DNA of 64,000 nucleotides from positions 310,001 to 374,000 of the forward strand of contig NZ_JAUTAJ010000004.1 of assembly GCF_030818485.1 (NCBI RefSeq). Direction: 5' to 3'. The notes beneath the pieces were generated by a model. It saw nothing but the letters and a program-made list of their open reading frames with translations, made no database searches and was not told the DNA's origin. Shown piece after piece: positions 33,764 through 41,888 of the stretch (position 1 is its first letter; every line of letters begins with the position of its first letter). Source of the DNA: Pseudoroseomonas cervicalis. GTDB taxonomy: Bacteria; Pseudomonadota; Alphaproteobacteria; Acetobacterales; Acetobacteraceae. Position numbers and translations under genes: made by a program.

Positions 33764-34750
33764 ATGTCCGAGAATCTGCACCGCATCCTGTATCTGAGCT
33801 ACGCGCCGGAGGCGGTCTACGCCATGTGGCGCAAGGCGCTGCCCGAGGGCTGCGAGCTGCTGACGCTGACTGCCAATGACGATGCGGAGCGTGTGGCGAA
33901 GCTGGCCGAGGCCGATGCGGTGATCGTCGCCCCCGCCGTGCTGCGCCCCGAATGGGTGGCGCAGGCGCCCAGGCTGAAGCTGGTGCAGCACCAGGGCGTG
34001 GGCTGGCAGGGCGAGACGCCGATCCCCGAGCTGCGCGCGCGCGGTATCCGCCTGGCCATCAACCCCTCCGGCACCGCCGATGTGGTGAGCGAGCACGCGC
34101 TGGCGCTGATGTTCGCCTGCCTGCGGCACATCCCGCGCACCGATGCGGCGATGCGGCGCGGCGAATGGCTGGGCACGGCGCTGCGCACCGTCTCGCGCAA
34201 TCTGCGCGGCCGCACGGTGGGCATTGTCGGCATGGGGCGCATCGGCTCGGCCGTCGCGGCGCTGCTGCAGCCCTTCAAGGTGCGCGGCCTGTATGTCGAC
34301 CCCTACCAGAAGCTGCCCGAGGGGCTGGAGCTGGCGCTGGGCTTCCGCCGTGTCGAGCTGGACGAGCTGCTGCGGGAGTCGGAGGTCGTCACCCTGCATC
34401 TGCCGGCGACGGCGGAGACGCATCACCTGTTCAGCGACGCCACCTTCGCCAGGATGCGGCGCGACGCGGTGCTGATCAATTGCGCCCGCGGCGCGGTGGT
34501 GGATGAGGAAGCGCTGGCCCGCGCGCTGAAGGGCGGCACCATCCGCGCCGCCGGCATCGACGTGTTCGAGCCGGAGCCGCCGCGCCCGGACAACCCGCTC
34601 TTCGCGCTCGACAATGTGGTGCTGACGCCGCATGTGGCGGCCGGCACGCTGGACGCCATGCAGGCCAAGGTCGATGGCGCCACCGCCAATATCGGCCGCT
34701 TCTTCCGCGGCGAGGCGCTGCAGGACGAGATCGACCTGCAGGCGCCCTGA
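33764..34750 (+). CDS. D-2-hydroxyacid dehydrogenase family protein
   Basis: The 328 residues show the D-isomer-specific 2-hydroxyacid dehydrogenase pattern: NAD-binding GIVGMGRIGSAVA in the middle, then LINCARGAVVDEEAL (the substrate-binding Arg), GIDVFEPEP (Glu) and VLTPHVAAGT (catalytic His). The exact acid (glycerate, phosphoglycerate, phosphonate or other) is not fixed by sequence; no ACT domain is present, which argues against classic SerA. The ATG at 33764 follows GGGGGAAACACC. It stands alone between the histone-like gene and the lipid kinase. Confidence 0.9.
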   Translation: MSENLHRILYLSYAPEAVYAMWRKALPEGCELLTLTANDDAERVAKLAEADAVIVAPAVLRPEWVAQAPRLKLVQHQGVGWQGETPIPELRARGIRLAINPSGTADVVSEHALALMFACLRHIPRTDAAMRRGEWLGTALRTVSRNLRGRTVGIVGMGRIGSAVAALLQPFKVRGLYVDPYQKLPEGLELALGFRRVELDELLRESEVVTLHLPATAETHHLFSDATFARMRRDAVLINCARGAVVDEEALARALKGGTIRAAGIDVFEPEPPRPDNPLFALDNVVLTPHVAAGTLDAMQAKVDGATANIGRFFRGEALQDEIDLQAP

Positions 34751-34819
34751 GCCTGGCGCGGCGCGCAGCCATGTGTTGTGCGCCGCGAAACTCCAGCCTG
34801 GCGGCGGGCTTAGACCGGC

Positions 34820-35716
34820 ATGCGCCTTCTTGTCCTGCTCAATGCCGCGGGCGGCAGCGCGGGGGATGACACCCTGCCGGACCGCATCGCCTCGGCCTTC
34901 GCCGAGGCGGGGGTGGAGGCGCGTGTGCTGACACCGCCGGGAGAGGAGCTGGCCGAAGCCGCCCAGACACCGGGCTATGATGGCGTTGTCGCCTGCGGCG
35001 GCGACGGCACGATCAATGCCGTGGCCAATGCGCTGGTGGGCGGCGATGTGCCGCTCGGCGTGCTGCCGCTGGGCACGCTGAACCATTTCGCGCGCGATCT
35101 CGGCCTGCCGGTGGAGTGGGAGGCGGCGATCGGTGTCATCGCCTCCGGCCACACCCGCCATATCGATGTGGGCGAGGTGAATGGCCGCATCTTCGTCAAC
35201 AATTCCTCGGTCGGGCTCTATGCCGAGATGGTGACGGAGCGCGACCGGCAGCGGCGGCGGCGCGGCTGGCGCAAGGGGCCGGCGATGCTGCTGGCCGGCT
35301 GGCGCACGCTGTGGCGCTTCACGCGGCGGCGGCTGGTGATCCGGGCGGATGGGGCGCGCGCCGTGCTGCGCTCGCCGCTGGTGTTCATCGGCAACAATCT
35401 CTACGAGACCAGCCTGCCCAATCCCGGCACGCGCCACGCGCTGGACAAGGGCGAGCTCTGCCTGGCGGTCACCCGCCACCAGAGCCGCTGGGGCCTGCTG
35501 CGCTCCGGCCTGCGCGCCATGTTCGGCCGGCTGCGCGAGGATCGCGACTTCACCCTGACCAGCGTCAGCGCGGTCGACATCGACTCCCCGCTGCCGATGC
35601 TGCGCGTGTCCTATGATGGCGAGGTGCGCAGCATGGCGCCGCCGCTGCGCTACCGCTCCCGCCCGGGTGCCCTTCTGGTCTTCGCCCCGCCCGCCGACAG
35701 CGTCGGCGGGCCCTGA
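34820..35716 (+). CDS. Diacylglycerol-kinase-family lipid kinase
   Basis: A 298-residue member of the DAGK catalytic-domain family (YegS/DgkB type). VVACGGDGTINAVANAL holds the GGDGT nucleotide motif, and PLGVLPLGTLNHFARDLGLP is the second conserved block. These kinases phosphorylate diacylglycerol, ceramide or other lipids. No signal peptide or membrane helix is present; a basic RRRRGWRKGPAMLLAGWRTLWRFTRRR segment may dock on the membrane. A GC-rich hairpin at about 34757-34787 lies between it and the previous gene. Confidence 0.88.
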   Translation: MRLLVLLNAAGGSAGDDTLPDRIASAFAEAGVEARVLTPPGEELAEAAQTPGYDGVVACGGDGTINAVANALVGGDVPLGVLPLGTLNHFARDLGLPVEWEAAIGVIASGHTRHIDVGEVNGRIFVNNSSVGLYAEMVTERDRQRRRRGWRKGPAMLLAGWRTLWRFTRRRLVIRADGARAVLRSPLVFIGNNLYETSLPNPGTRHALDKGELCLAVTRHQSRWGLLRSGLRAMFGRLREDRDFTLTSVSAVDIDSPLPMLRVSYDGEVRSMAPPLRYRSRPGALLVFAPPADSVGGP

Positions 35717-35718
35717 CA

Positions 35719-35761
35719 GAAAAAAGAAGAGGGGGCCGGGGGAGAATTCATTCTCCCCCGG
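35719..35761 (-). terminator. Hairpin over the mgsA stop codon with a downstream T-rich tract
   Basis: CCGGGGGAGAA and TTCTCCCCCGG make a perfect 11-bp stem at 35736-35761 that contains the mgsA stop codon. Read on the minus strand, CCCCCTCTTCTTTTTT follows. The T run is set back from the stem, so this is a less regular terminator. Confidence 0.5.
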
Positions 35762-36134
35762 AGAGCAGCCCCCCCGCCACCAGCAGATCGGCCGTCGCCG
35801 GCGAAAAGGCGCAAGGCACGTCATAGACCAGGGCGATGCGCAGCAGCGCCTTCACATCCACATCATGCGCCTGCGGTGCCAGCGGATCGGGGAAGAAGAT
35901 CAGCGCCTGGACCTCCCCCTCGGCGATCATCCCGCCGATCTGCTGATCCCCGCCCAGCGGCCCGCTCTTCACCGTGCGGATGGCGAGGTCCGGGTTGCGC
36001 TCGCGCAGCACGCCGCCGGTGGTGGCGGTGGCGACGACGCGGTGCGGCGCCAGCTGCGCCGCGTGGCGCGCCGCCCATTCGGCCAGCGCCGGCTTCATCC
36101 GGTCATGCGCGACGAGGGCGAGGGTGATGCTCAT
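35748..36134 (-). CDS. mgsA: Methylglyoxal synthase
   Basis: MgsA makes methylglyoxal from dihydroxyacetone phosphate, a relief path when phosphate is short. The 128 residues have the family blocks LVAHDRMKPALAEWA, TATTGGVL, VKSGPLGGDQQIGGMI and FFPDPLAPQAHDVDVKALLRIA, with the catalytic Asp in the GGDQQIGG block and the conserved His-Asp pair. Length is normal (MGS-only). Its ATG overlaps the otnK stop by 4 bases (ATGA), an unusual partner for this enzyme. Confidence 0.93.
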   Translation of the reverse strand: MSITLALVAHDRMKPALAEWAARHAAQLAPHRVVATATTGGVLRERNPDLAIRTVKSGPLGGDQQIGGMIAEGEVQALIFFPDPLAPQAHDVDVKALLRIALVYDVPCAFSPATADLLVAGGLLSGGE

Positions 36135-37384
36135 GGCTGGAAGGCCTTCAGGAAGAAGTCGCGGGCGCCGAAATTGCCGGATTTCAGCGCCAGGTGCAGC
36201 CCCTGCACCTCGGCATGGGTCCAGGGCACGCCGGGGTCGATCTGCGGCCCGATGCGCAGCGTGGTGATGCCCAGGCGCTGCACCACGGCGCCGGAGGTCT
36301 CGCCGCCCGCCACCACCAGCCGCTTCACGCCGCGCGCCACCAGCGCCTCGGCGATGCCGGCAAGCGCTTCCTCGACCAGCGCGCCGGCTTCGTCGCGCCC
36401 CAGCTTCGCCTGCAGCGCCGCCACCTGCTCCGGCGGGGCGGAGGCGGCGATGACGATGGGCCGCGCCTCGGAGAGCTTGCCCTCCGCCCAGTCCAGCGCC
36501 TGGTCGCGCAGCGCGGCGGCGTCGGGGGTCGCCAGCGGGTCCAGCGCCAGCACCGGCACATGCAGCCGCGCCATGCCGAGCTGCGCCAGCGTGGCGCGGG
36601 AGCAGGAGCCGGACAGCACCGCCATGGCGCCCCTGGCCGGGGGCAGCGCATCGGCGTCGCTGCGGTCCGGCAGCAGCCCGGCGGCGCGGAAATTCTGCGG
36701 CAGCCCCATCGCCAGGCCGGAGCCGCCGGTGACCAGCGCATGCCCGTCGCAGGCGGTGCCGAGTGCCAGCAGATGCTGCTCGGTCAGCGCATCGGCGATG
36801 GCGTAGCGGCGGCCGCCATCGCGCAGCCGGTGCATCGCCTGGCGGATGGCCGTCACACCCTGCTCGACCACGGCGAAGGGCAGCAGCCCGACGCCGCCAT
36901 CGGTCTGCCGCGCCAGCACGCGCAGCAGGTTGGGGTCGCGCATCGGCGTCAGCGGGTGGTGCTCCATGCCGCTCTCGCTCAGCAGCGACGCACCGACGAA
37001 GAGATGCCCCTGATAGACGCTGCGGCCATTCGCCGGAAAGGCCGGGCAGGCGATGGCGAAGCCCGATTGCAGCCGGCGCAGCAGCGCATCGGCGACGGGG
37101 CCGATATTGCCGGCCTCCGTGCTGTCGAAGGTGGAGCAGTATTTGAAGAAGATCTGCTTCGCGCCACCGGCCAGCAGCGCCTCGCAGGCGGCCAGGCTCT
37201 GCGCCACCGCCTCCGCCACCGGGGCGGTGCGGGTCTTCAGCGCGATGATCACGGCATCCGCCTCGGGCAGCGGCGCATGAGGCACGCCGATCACCTGCAC
37301 GCTGCGCATGCCCTGCGCCACCAGCATGGCGGCAAGGTCGGTGGCGCCGGTGAAATCATCGGCGATGCAGCCGAGCAAAGGCAT
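36131..37384 (-). CDS. otnK: 3-oxo-tetronate kinase / four-carbon acid sugar kinase family
   Basis: A 417-residue member of the four-carbon acid sugar kinase family (formerly DUF1537): LGCIADDFTGATDLA at the start, KYCSTFDST, CPAFPANGRSVYQGHLFVG and, near the C-terminus, VVAGGETSGAVVQRLG for nucleotide binding. OtnK phosphorylates 3-oxo-tetronate at C4. Here the aldolase, isomerase and dehydrogenase of that pathway are not adjacent; instead mgsA follows with a 4-base overlap. The substrate is therefore a family inference. Two GC-rich hairpins precede the start. Confidence 0.88.
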   Translation of the reverse strand: MPLLGCIADDFTGATDLAAMLVAQGMRSVQVIGVPHAPLPEADAVIIALKTRTAPVAEAVAQSLAACEALLAGGAKQIFFKYCSTFDSTEAGNIGPVADALLRRLQSGFAIACPAFPANGRSVYQGHLFVGASLLSESGMEHHPLTPMRDPNLLRVLARQTDGGVGLLPFAVVEQGVTAIRQAMHRLRDGGRRYAIADALTEQHLLALGTACDGHALVTGGSGLAMGLPQNFRAAGLLPDRSDADALPPARGAMAVLSGSCSRATLAQLGMARLHVPVLALDPLATPDAAALRDQALDWAEGKLSEARPIVIAASAPPEQVAALQAKLGRDEAGALVEEALAGIAEALVARGVKRLVVAGGETSGAVVQRLGITTLRIGPQIDPGVPWTHAEVQGLHLALKSGNFGARDFFLKAFQP

Positions 37385-37405
37385 AATCCAAAAACTCCCA
37401 AAAGC

Positions 37406-37450
37406 AGGGGCTCCGCCCCTGACCCCGCTGGGGGGACAGGGTCCCCCCAG
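37406..37450. repeat. Two adjacent GC-rich hairpins between the methyltransferase and otnK genes
   Basis: AGGGGC/GCCCCT (37406-37420) and CTGGGGGGA/TCCCCCCAG (37428-37450) are perfect inverted repeats with short loops. They lie after the methyltransferase gene and before otnK, both on the minus strand, so they may end the upstream five-gene transcript or shape the otnK leader. Confidence 0.5.
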
Positions 37451-37459
37451 ACCCCGCCA

Positions 37460-38323
37460 TCAGTGGGGGGGCAAGGCCAGCAGATCGGTGTGGCCAATGC
37501 GGACGGAGAGGCGGCCGCGGCGGGCCTGGGCGCGACGCGCCTCGGCCCAGCCGCGCAGCAAGGGCGCGGTGCCGGGGGGCAGGGCAGCGCGGGCCGCCTG
37601 CGCATGGCCCTCGGCCAGCGTGTCCGCCATCACCGGCGTGGCGCCAGGCACGAACCAGGGGCTGGGGGCGGTCTGCACCCGGAAGCCCGCCCCCCGGAAG
37701 GCGCGCGCCATCGCCGCCGGCGCCGCGGGGCCCAGCGCCCTGCCAAACCCCTTGTCGCGCCCCTGGTCGCGGCGGAAACCACGCGCCACCAGCCCATCGG
37801 CCGGATGCGGCGGGCTGAAACGGTCCCGCCCATCGACATTCAGCGCGGCATAGAAGGGCACCCGCAGCGCGCCCGCCATCTGCCGCACCCAGCGATGCGA
37901 GACCAAATCGCACAGCGCCGTGCTGACCACGCCATCCGCCTTGTCCAGCGGCAGGGCGGAGGGTCCGGCGGCGAGGTCGGCCACCAGCCCCTCCACCCGC
38001 CAGACGCCCTGCGGCGTGTGCACCAGCAGCGTGGTCGGGCGCGGCCAGGTGGTGGTCCAGCCGGCCAGGATCGCCCGCTCCTCGATGGTGGCGAAGGCGC
38101 GCTGCAGCAGCGCTGCATCGGCATCCACCAGCGTCCAGAATTGCGACCGCCCCAGGATCGGCGCCAGCCAGCGCAGCAGCGAGCCGGTGCCGGCGCCGAG
38201 ATCCAGCAGATGCGGCCGCGGCGGCAGCGCCTCGGCCAGGGCGATCGCCAGCGACGCGTTGCGGGCGCGGGCGTCGAAGGGCTCGCGCAGCTCCAGCCAA
38301 TCGGCCTCGAAGGGTTCGCTCAT
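37460..38323 (-). CDS. SAM-dependent class I methyltransferase of the five-gene operon
   Basis: A 287-residue methyltransferase whose SAM site is visible as PHLLDLGAGTGSLLRWLAPILG, followed by the acidic motif II region FWTLVDADAALL. The later part (VSTALCDLVSHRWVRQMAGAL, FYAALNVDGRDRFSPPHP) does not match a specific substrate family known to me. Its ATG overlaps the glycosyltransferase stop by 4 bases, and it is the last gene of the RibD/MDR/PTPS/GT/MT run. It should methylate the product of that pathway. Confidence 0.85.
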   Translation of the reverse strand: MSEPFEADWLELREPFDARARNASLAIALAEALPPRPHLLDLGAGTGSLLRWLAPILGRSQFWTLVDADAALLQRAFATIEERAILAGWTTTWPRPTTLLVHTPQGVWRVEGLVADLAAGPSALPLDKADGVVSTALCDLVSHRWVRQMAGALRVPFYAALNVDGRDRFSPPHPADGLVARGFRRDQGRDKGFGRALGPAAPAAMARAFRGAGFRVQTAPSPWFVPGATPVMADTLAEGHAQAARAALPPGTAPLLRGWAEARRAQARRGRLSVRIGHTDLLALPPH

Positions 38324-39369
38324 GCGCTGACCTGCTCCAGCTCGGCGGCGAAGGCGGTGGCGCGGTCCGTCCAGCGCGGCAGGCGCTGCCCGGCCTGCCA
38401 GGCGGCCTCCGCCATGTCGGCGCGCAACCGCGTGTCGAAGATCACCCGCCGCATGGCGCGGGAGAGCGAGGTGACATCCCCCGGCGCCGCCACCACCCCG
38501 GCCTCGCGTGGGACGAGGTCGGCGATGGCGCCGCCGGCGGTGATGGCGACCGGCAGGCCGCGCGCCAGCGCCTCGGCCGCCGCCATGCCATAGCCTTCCC
38601 AATGGGTCGCCAGCGCGAACAGGTCGGCGCGGGCATAGAGCGCCTCCAGCGCCGCCTGCCCGACCTCGCCGGCGAAGCTGACGCGCTGGTCGATCGCCAG
38701 CTCCACGGCCAAAGCGCGCAGCCCCTCGGCATGCACGGGGTCGCGCGGCGCGCCGGCGATGGTCAGCGACCAGTCGAGATCCGGCAGCTTGGCCAGCGCC
38801 CGCATCAGCACGTCATGCCCCTTGCGCGGCACCAGCACGCCGACGGCCAGGATGGCGCAGCCCGGCCCGCCCGAGCCCCGCGCGCGCGGCGCCGGGTCGG
38901 TGCCCGGCTCGACCACGCCGATGCGCGCCGGATCGGCGCCGAACTCGCCCGGCAGCCGGTCGGCGGTGAGGCGGGAGGTGGCGACCAGCCGCGCCAGGCG
39001 TGGGAAGAGCAGCGCCTCGCGCCGCTTCAGCTCGGCGCGCTCCGCCTCGGTGAAGCCGGGCTCGATGGCGGTCGGGTGGTGGATCAGCCCGACGGCGCCG
39101 CGCGCTTCCAGCTCCTCCACGAAAGGCGCGAAGGCGGGCAGGCCGAGCCCGTCGATGATCAGCCGCGTCCCCTGCGGCACCGCATCCAGCGCGGCGCGGG
39201 CCGAGGCCTCGGCCGCGTCATCGGGCAGCGGGTGGCGGCCGGACAGCTCCACCACCTCCACCGCATGCCCGGCTTCGGAGAAACCCTGCACCAGGCGGCG
39301 GTCATAGCCATAGCCGCCGGAGATGGTGGCGAAGGGGCCGGGGACCAGCAGGGCGATGCGCATGCTCAC
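38320..39369 (-). CDS. Family-4 glycosyltransferase of the five-gene operon
   Basis: A 349-residue GT-B glycosyltransferase of the GT4 type. The donor-binding part is AILAVGVLVPRKGHDVLMRAL, and HWEGYGMAAAEALARGLPVAI carries the EX7E motif that retaining GT4 enzymes use. The N-terminus (RIALLVPGPFATISGGYGYDRRLVQGF) is typical. No membrane segment is present. The 4-base overlaps on both sides place it inside a pathway operon, not a polysaccharide cluster, so a small-molecule acceptor such as a pterin is my inference. Confidence 0.88.
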   Translation of the reverse strand: MSMRIALLVPGPFATISGGYGYDRRLVQGFSEAGHAVEVVELSGRHPLPDDAAEASARAALDAVPQGTRLIIDGLGLPAFAPFVEELEARGAVGLIHHPTAIEPGFTEAERAELKRREALLFPRLARLVATSRLTADRLPGEFGADPARIGVVEPGTDPAPRARGSGGPGCAILAVGVLVPRKGHDVLMRALAKLPDLDWSLTIAGAPRDPVHAEGLRALAVELAIDQRVSFAGEVGQAALEALYARADLFALATHWEGYGMAAAEALARGLPVAITAGGAIADLVPREAGVVAAPGDVTSLSRAMRRVIFDTRLRADMAEAAWQAGQRLPRWTDRATAFAAELEQVSA

Positions 39370-39773
39370 GCCGGCTCCGCCTCATAGGCCGCCCAGGCCA
39401 GCGGGCTTTCGCGCAGCAGCACCTTGATGCCGGTGACGGCACCGCCGCCCGCGCCCAGCCGCCCCTCGCGCAGCGCCGCCGAGAGCAGGGCATGGATGTG
39501 CTGGCAGAGGAATTCGGTGCTGGTGTTCTGCCCGGCGAATTGCGGCAGCGTGTCGAGATTGTTGTAGTCGAACCCGTCCAGGATGCGGCGCAGCTCGACC
39601 CGCGCGGCGGCGATGTCGATCAGCAGATTGTCGGGGCCGAGGCGCGGGGCACGGAACTCCGCCTCCACCACGAAGGTGGCGCCGTGCACGCGCTGCGCGG
39701 GCCCGAAGCCCTCGCCGCGGAAGCTGTGCGCGACCATGATGTGGTCGGCGACGGTCAGGCTGAACATCGGCAT
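39366..39773 (-). CDS. PTPS/QueD-like protein lacking the catalytic Cys and one zinc His
   Basis: The 135 residues fit the 6-pyruvoyl-tetrahydropterin synthase fold: FSLTVADHIMVAHSF (first zinc His, H16), GPAQRVHGATFVVEAEF, and YNNLDTLPQFAGQNTSTEFLCQHIHALL, which matches the NPTSEN-type active-site stretch. In QueD the middle motif is CxxxHGH. Here A26 stands where the Cys should be and HGA replaces HGH, so the normal carboxypterin chemistry is unlikely. Similar GPAQ-HGAT forms appear, as I recall, in related bacteria. The ATG at 39773 lies 13 bases after the dehydrogenase gene. It should not be called queD without proof. Confidence 0.82.
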   Translation of the reverse strand: MPMFSLTVADHIMVAHSFRGEGFGPAQRVHGATFVVEAEFRAPRLGPDNLLIDIAAARVELRRILDGFDYNNLDTLPQFAGQNTSTEFLCQHIHALLSAALREGRLGAGGGAVTGIKVLLRESPLAWAAYEAEPA

Positions 39774-39786
39774 CCCTTCGTAAAAG

Positions 39787-40770
39787 TCACGGAGCGTAGG
39801 TGATGACGGGGCAGAGCGGCGCAACCTCTCCCTCGGCCGGCTTGCCGAGCAAAGCGGGCAGCCGCGCCGGCAATTCGGCGAAGGGCAGGGTCGGGCCGCA
39901 CAGCGTGTCGAGCGCCGGATCCGCCAGCAGCGAGAGGGCCAGCGCCATGCGCTGCCCATGGCAGCGGCGCCCGCGCATGCTGCCCGAGACGGCGCCGACC
40001 TGGGTGGAGCGGAGGGTGAGGCGCTTGGCGTGGAAATCCTCGCCCAGCGGCAGGGAAACGGGCGCGTCGCCGAACCAGGAGGCTTCGAGGATGCGCGCCT
40101 CGAAGGCCGCATGGGCCAGGGCATGGCGCAGCCCGTCGCCGCTGGCCGAGGCGTGGATGATCAGCTCCTGCTCGCCCGGGCTGTCCTCGGGCAGGGCGAA
40201 GCGGCAGCCCAGCGCCTCGGCCTGGGCGCGGCGGCGCGGATCGGTGTCCAGCAGCGTCACCTCGGCGCCCGGCAGCCGCGCCAGCAGGAAGCCGGCCAGC
40301 AGCCCGACCACGCCGGCGCCGATCACCAGGATGCGCTCGCCGAGCCGCGGCTCGGCATCCCAGACGATGTTCAGCGCGGTTTCCATATTGGCGCCGAGCA
40401 CGGCGCGATGGTCCGGCACCGCATCCGGCACCGTGGTGCAGAGCGCGGCGGGGGCGATGAAGCGGTCCTGGTGCGGGTGCAGGCAGAAGACGCGCTGGCC
40501 CCGCCACTCCGCCGGACCCTGCTCGACATGGCCGACCGCGGCGTAGCCATATTTCACCGGGAAGGGGAAATCTCCCTCCTGCAGCGGCGCGCGCATCGCC
40601 GCCCATTGGCTTTCCGGCACGCGGCCCTGCAGCACCAGCCGCTCCGTCCCGCGCGAGACGCCGCTGGCCAAGGCGCGCACCAGCAGCTCGCCCTCGGCGG
40701 GCGGGGAGAGGTCTTCCTCGCGGATCTCGCCCTGGCCCGGGGCGGTGGTCCAGAAGGCCCGCGCCCTCAT
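39787..40770 (-). CDS. MDR-superfamily alcohol-dehydrogenase-like protein
   Basis: A 327-residue medium-chain dehydrogenase/reductase relative. The GroES-like part starts at about residue 25 and includes SGVSRGTERLVLQGRVP; the cofactor loop is ILVIGAGVVGLLAGFLLARL, followed by LLDTDPRRRAQAEALG, suggesting NAD use. The Cys-rich structural zinc lobe of classic zinc ADHs is not apparent. It is the second gene of the operon; its ATG overlaps the RibD-like stop by 4 bases. The substrate is unknown but presumably a pathway intermediate. Confidence 0.83.
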   Translation of the reverse strand: MRARAFWTTAPGQGEIREEDLSPPAEGELLVRALASGVSRGTERLVLQGRVPESQWAAMRAPLQEGDFPFPVKYGYAAVGHVEQGPAEWRGQRVFCLHPHQDRFIAPAALCTTVPDAVPDHRAVLGANMETALNIVWDAEPRLGERILVIGAGVVGLLAGFLLARLPGAEVTLLDTDPRRRAQAEALGCRFALPEDSPGEQELIIHASASGDGLRHALAHAAFEARILEASWFGDAPVSLPLGEDFHAKRLTLRSTQVGAVSGSMRGRRCHGQRMALALSLLADPALDTLCGPTLPFAELPARLPALLGKPAEGEVAPLCPVITYAP

Positions 40771-41609
40771 GCGGCGCAGACCGCCGGGCGGGCGCGGTGC
40801 AGGGCGATGTCGAACAGCACATCCTCGCCCAGACGGTGCACGCCCCAGGCGAAGCGCAGCCCATCGGCGATGCGCGCCGCCTCGGGCAAAGTGAAGGCGG
40901 GGATGCCGCTGCCCAGCAGCACCGGCGCCACGGTGACATGCAGCCGGTCCAGGCAGCCGGCGGCGAGGAAGCGGGAGACGGTGAGGCCGCCGCCCTCGAC
41001 AAAGATGCGCCGGAGCCCGCGCGCGGCCAGCATCGGCAGCAGGGCCGGCAGGTCGATGCCGCCGATCGCGGCGCGGGGCGCGCGCAGCAGCTCCGCCGCG
41101 CCGTGCCGGTCGCGCGGCAGGCCGCGCTCCGGCGCGTCCTCGGCGCAGACCAGCAGCGTCGGCGGGCCGCCCGCGGCGAAGACGCGATATTCGGTGCCAA
41201 GCGTCCGGCTGGTGTCGATGACCACCCGCACCGGGTTGGGGCCGGGGCAGTCGCGCGTGGTCAGGCGCGGATCGTCATGCTTCACCGTGCCGGCGCCGAC
41301 CAGCACGGCATCGCAGAGCGCGCGCAGCCGGTGGGTGTGCAGCAGGTCGCCGGGGCCGCCGATCCACTGGCTGGAGCCGCCGGCGGTGGCGATGCGGCCA
41401 TCCAGCGTCTGCGCCAGCCGGCCCAGCACCAGGCAGCCATCCTGCGCCTGCGCGCTGGCCAGGATGGGGGCGAAGAGTTCGGTGAGCGGGCCGGGCGGCA
41501 ATGCCGCGAGGTCGCCGCCCTGCCGCGCGCGCAGCAGCGCCTGCCAGGCGGGGCTGTCGGCCGCGCATTCTTCCGGGGGCTGCGGCGGGGTCGGGGCGGT
41601 GGCGTGCAT
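40767..41609 (-). CDS. RibD C-terminal-type reductase, first gene of the operon
   Basis: The 280-residue product is a RibD_C/DHFR-like reductase without the deaminase domain. LVLGRLAQTLDGRIATAGGSSQWIGGPGDLLHTHRLRALCDAVLVGAGTV and the IFVEGGGLTVSRFLAAGCLDRLHVTVAPVLLGSG stretch are diagnostic. In riboflavin synthesis such domains reduce the ribosyl side chain of a pyrimidine; free-standing copies serve other pterin or pyrimidine pathways. An N-terminal tail of about 60 residues is not part of the fold. Four genes follow with overlaps or a 13-base gap. About 280 bases with no gene precede the repeats at 41889. Confidence 0.86.
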   Translation of the reverse strand: MHATAPTPPQPPEECAADSPAWQALLRARQGGDLAALPPGPLTELFAPILASAQAQDGCLVLGRLAQTLDGRIATAGGSSQWIGGPGDLLHTHRLRALCDAVLVGAGTVKHDDPRLTTRDCPGPNPVRVVIDTSRTLGTEYRVFAAGGPPTLLVCAEDAPERGLPRDRHGAAELLRAPRAAIGGIDLPALLPMLAARGLRRIFVEGGGLTVSRFLAAGCLDRLHVTVAPVLLGSGIPAFTLPEAARIADGLRFAWGVHRLGEDVLFDIALHRARPAVCAA

Positions 41610-41888
41610 GCGCGGCCTCTATGCCCGAAAACCGCATGGGGATGTATCCCCCCGGCCGCGATGGGCGGCCGGGCCGGGCTGTCGGGCAGAGCCAGCCGGC
41701 GCTGCTGCAACGCGGGGCGCGCGGCAAAGGCGGCAGCACGGCGCCGCATCGTGCGGGAACGGACCGCGCCCCGCCCCGTCACGGCGGCAGCCTGGCGGGA
41801 CAGCGCGCGCTCTTCGCGGGGCTGCACTTCATCGCGCTGTCGGCGGCGTCAGCCCGGTGGGAACAGCCAGCGCCGTTCCCCTTCGCCC

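Noticed and set aside
32541..33797. A Pro/Arg-rich 418-residue frame overlapping the histone-like gene
   Set aside because: It is the +1 reading of the same repeats. The Lys/Ala/Pro frame has the ribosome site, start codon and natural tail.
32345..35824. A 1159-residue open frame on the minus strand
   Set aside because: It is antisense to the histone-like, dehydrogenase and lipid-kinase genes. Its Gly/Arg/Ala-rich repeats are the reverse reading of the 75-bp repeats, and codon use follows the plus-strand genes.
39366..39773. Annotation as queD
   Set aside because: The catalytic Cys and one zinc His are replaced by Ala, and the gene is coupled to RibD-like, MDR, GT and methyltransferase genes, not to the que genes.
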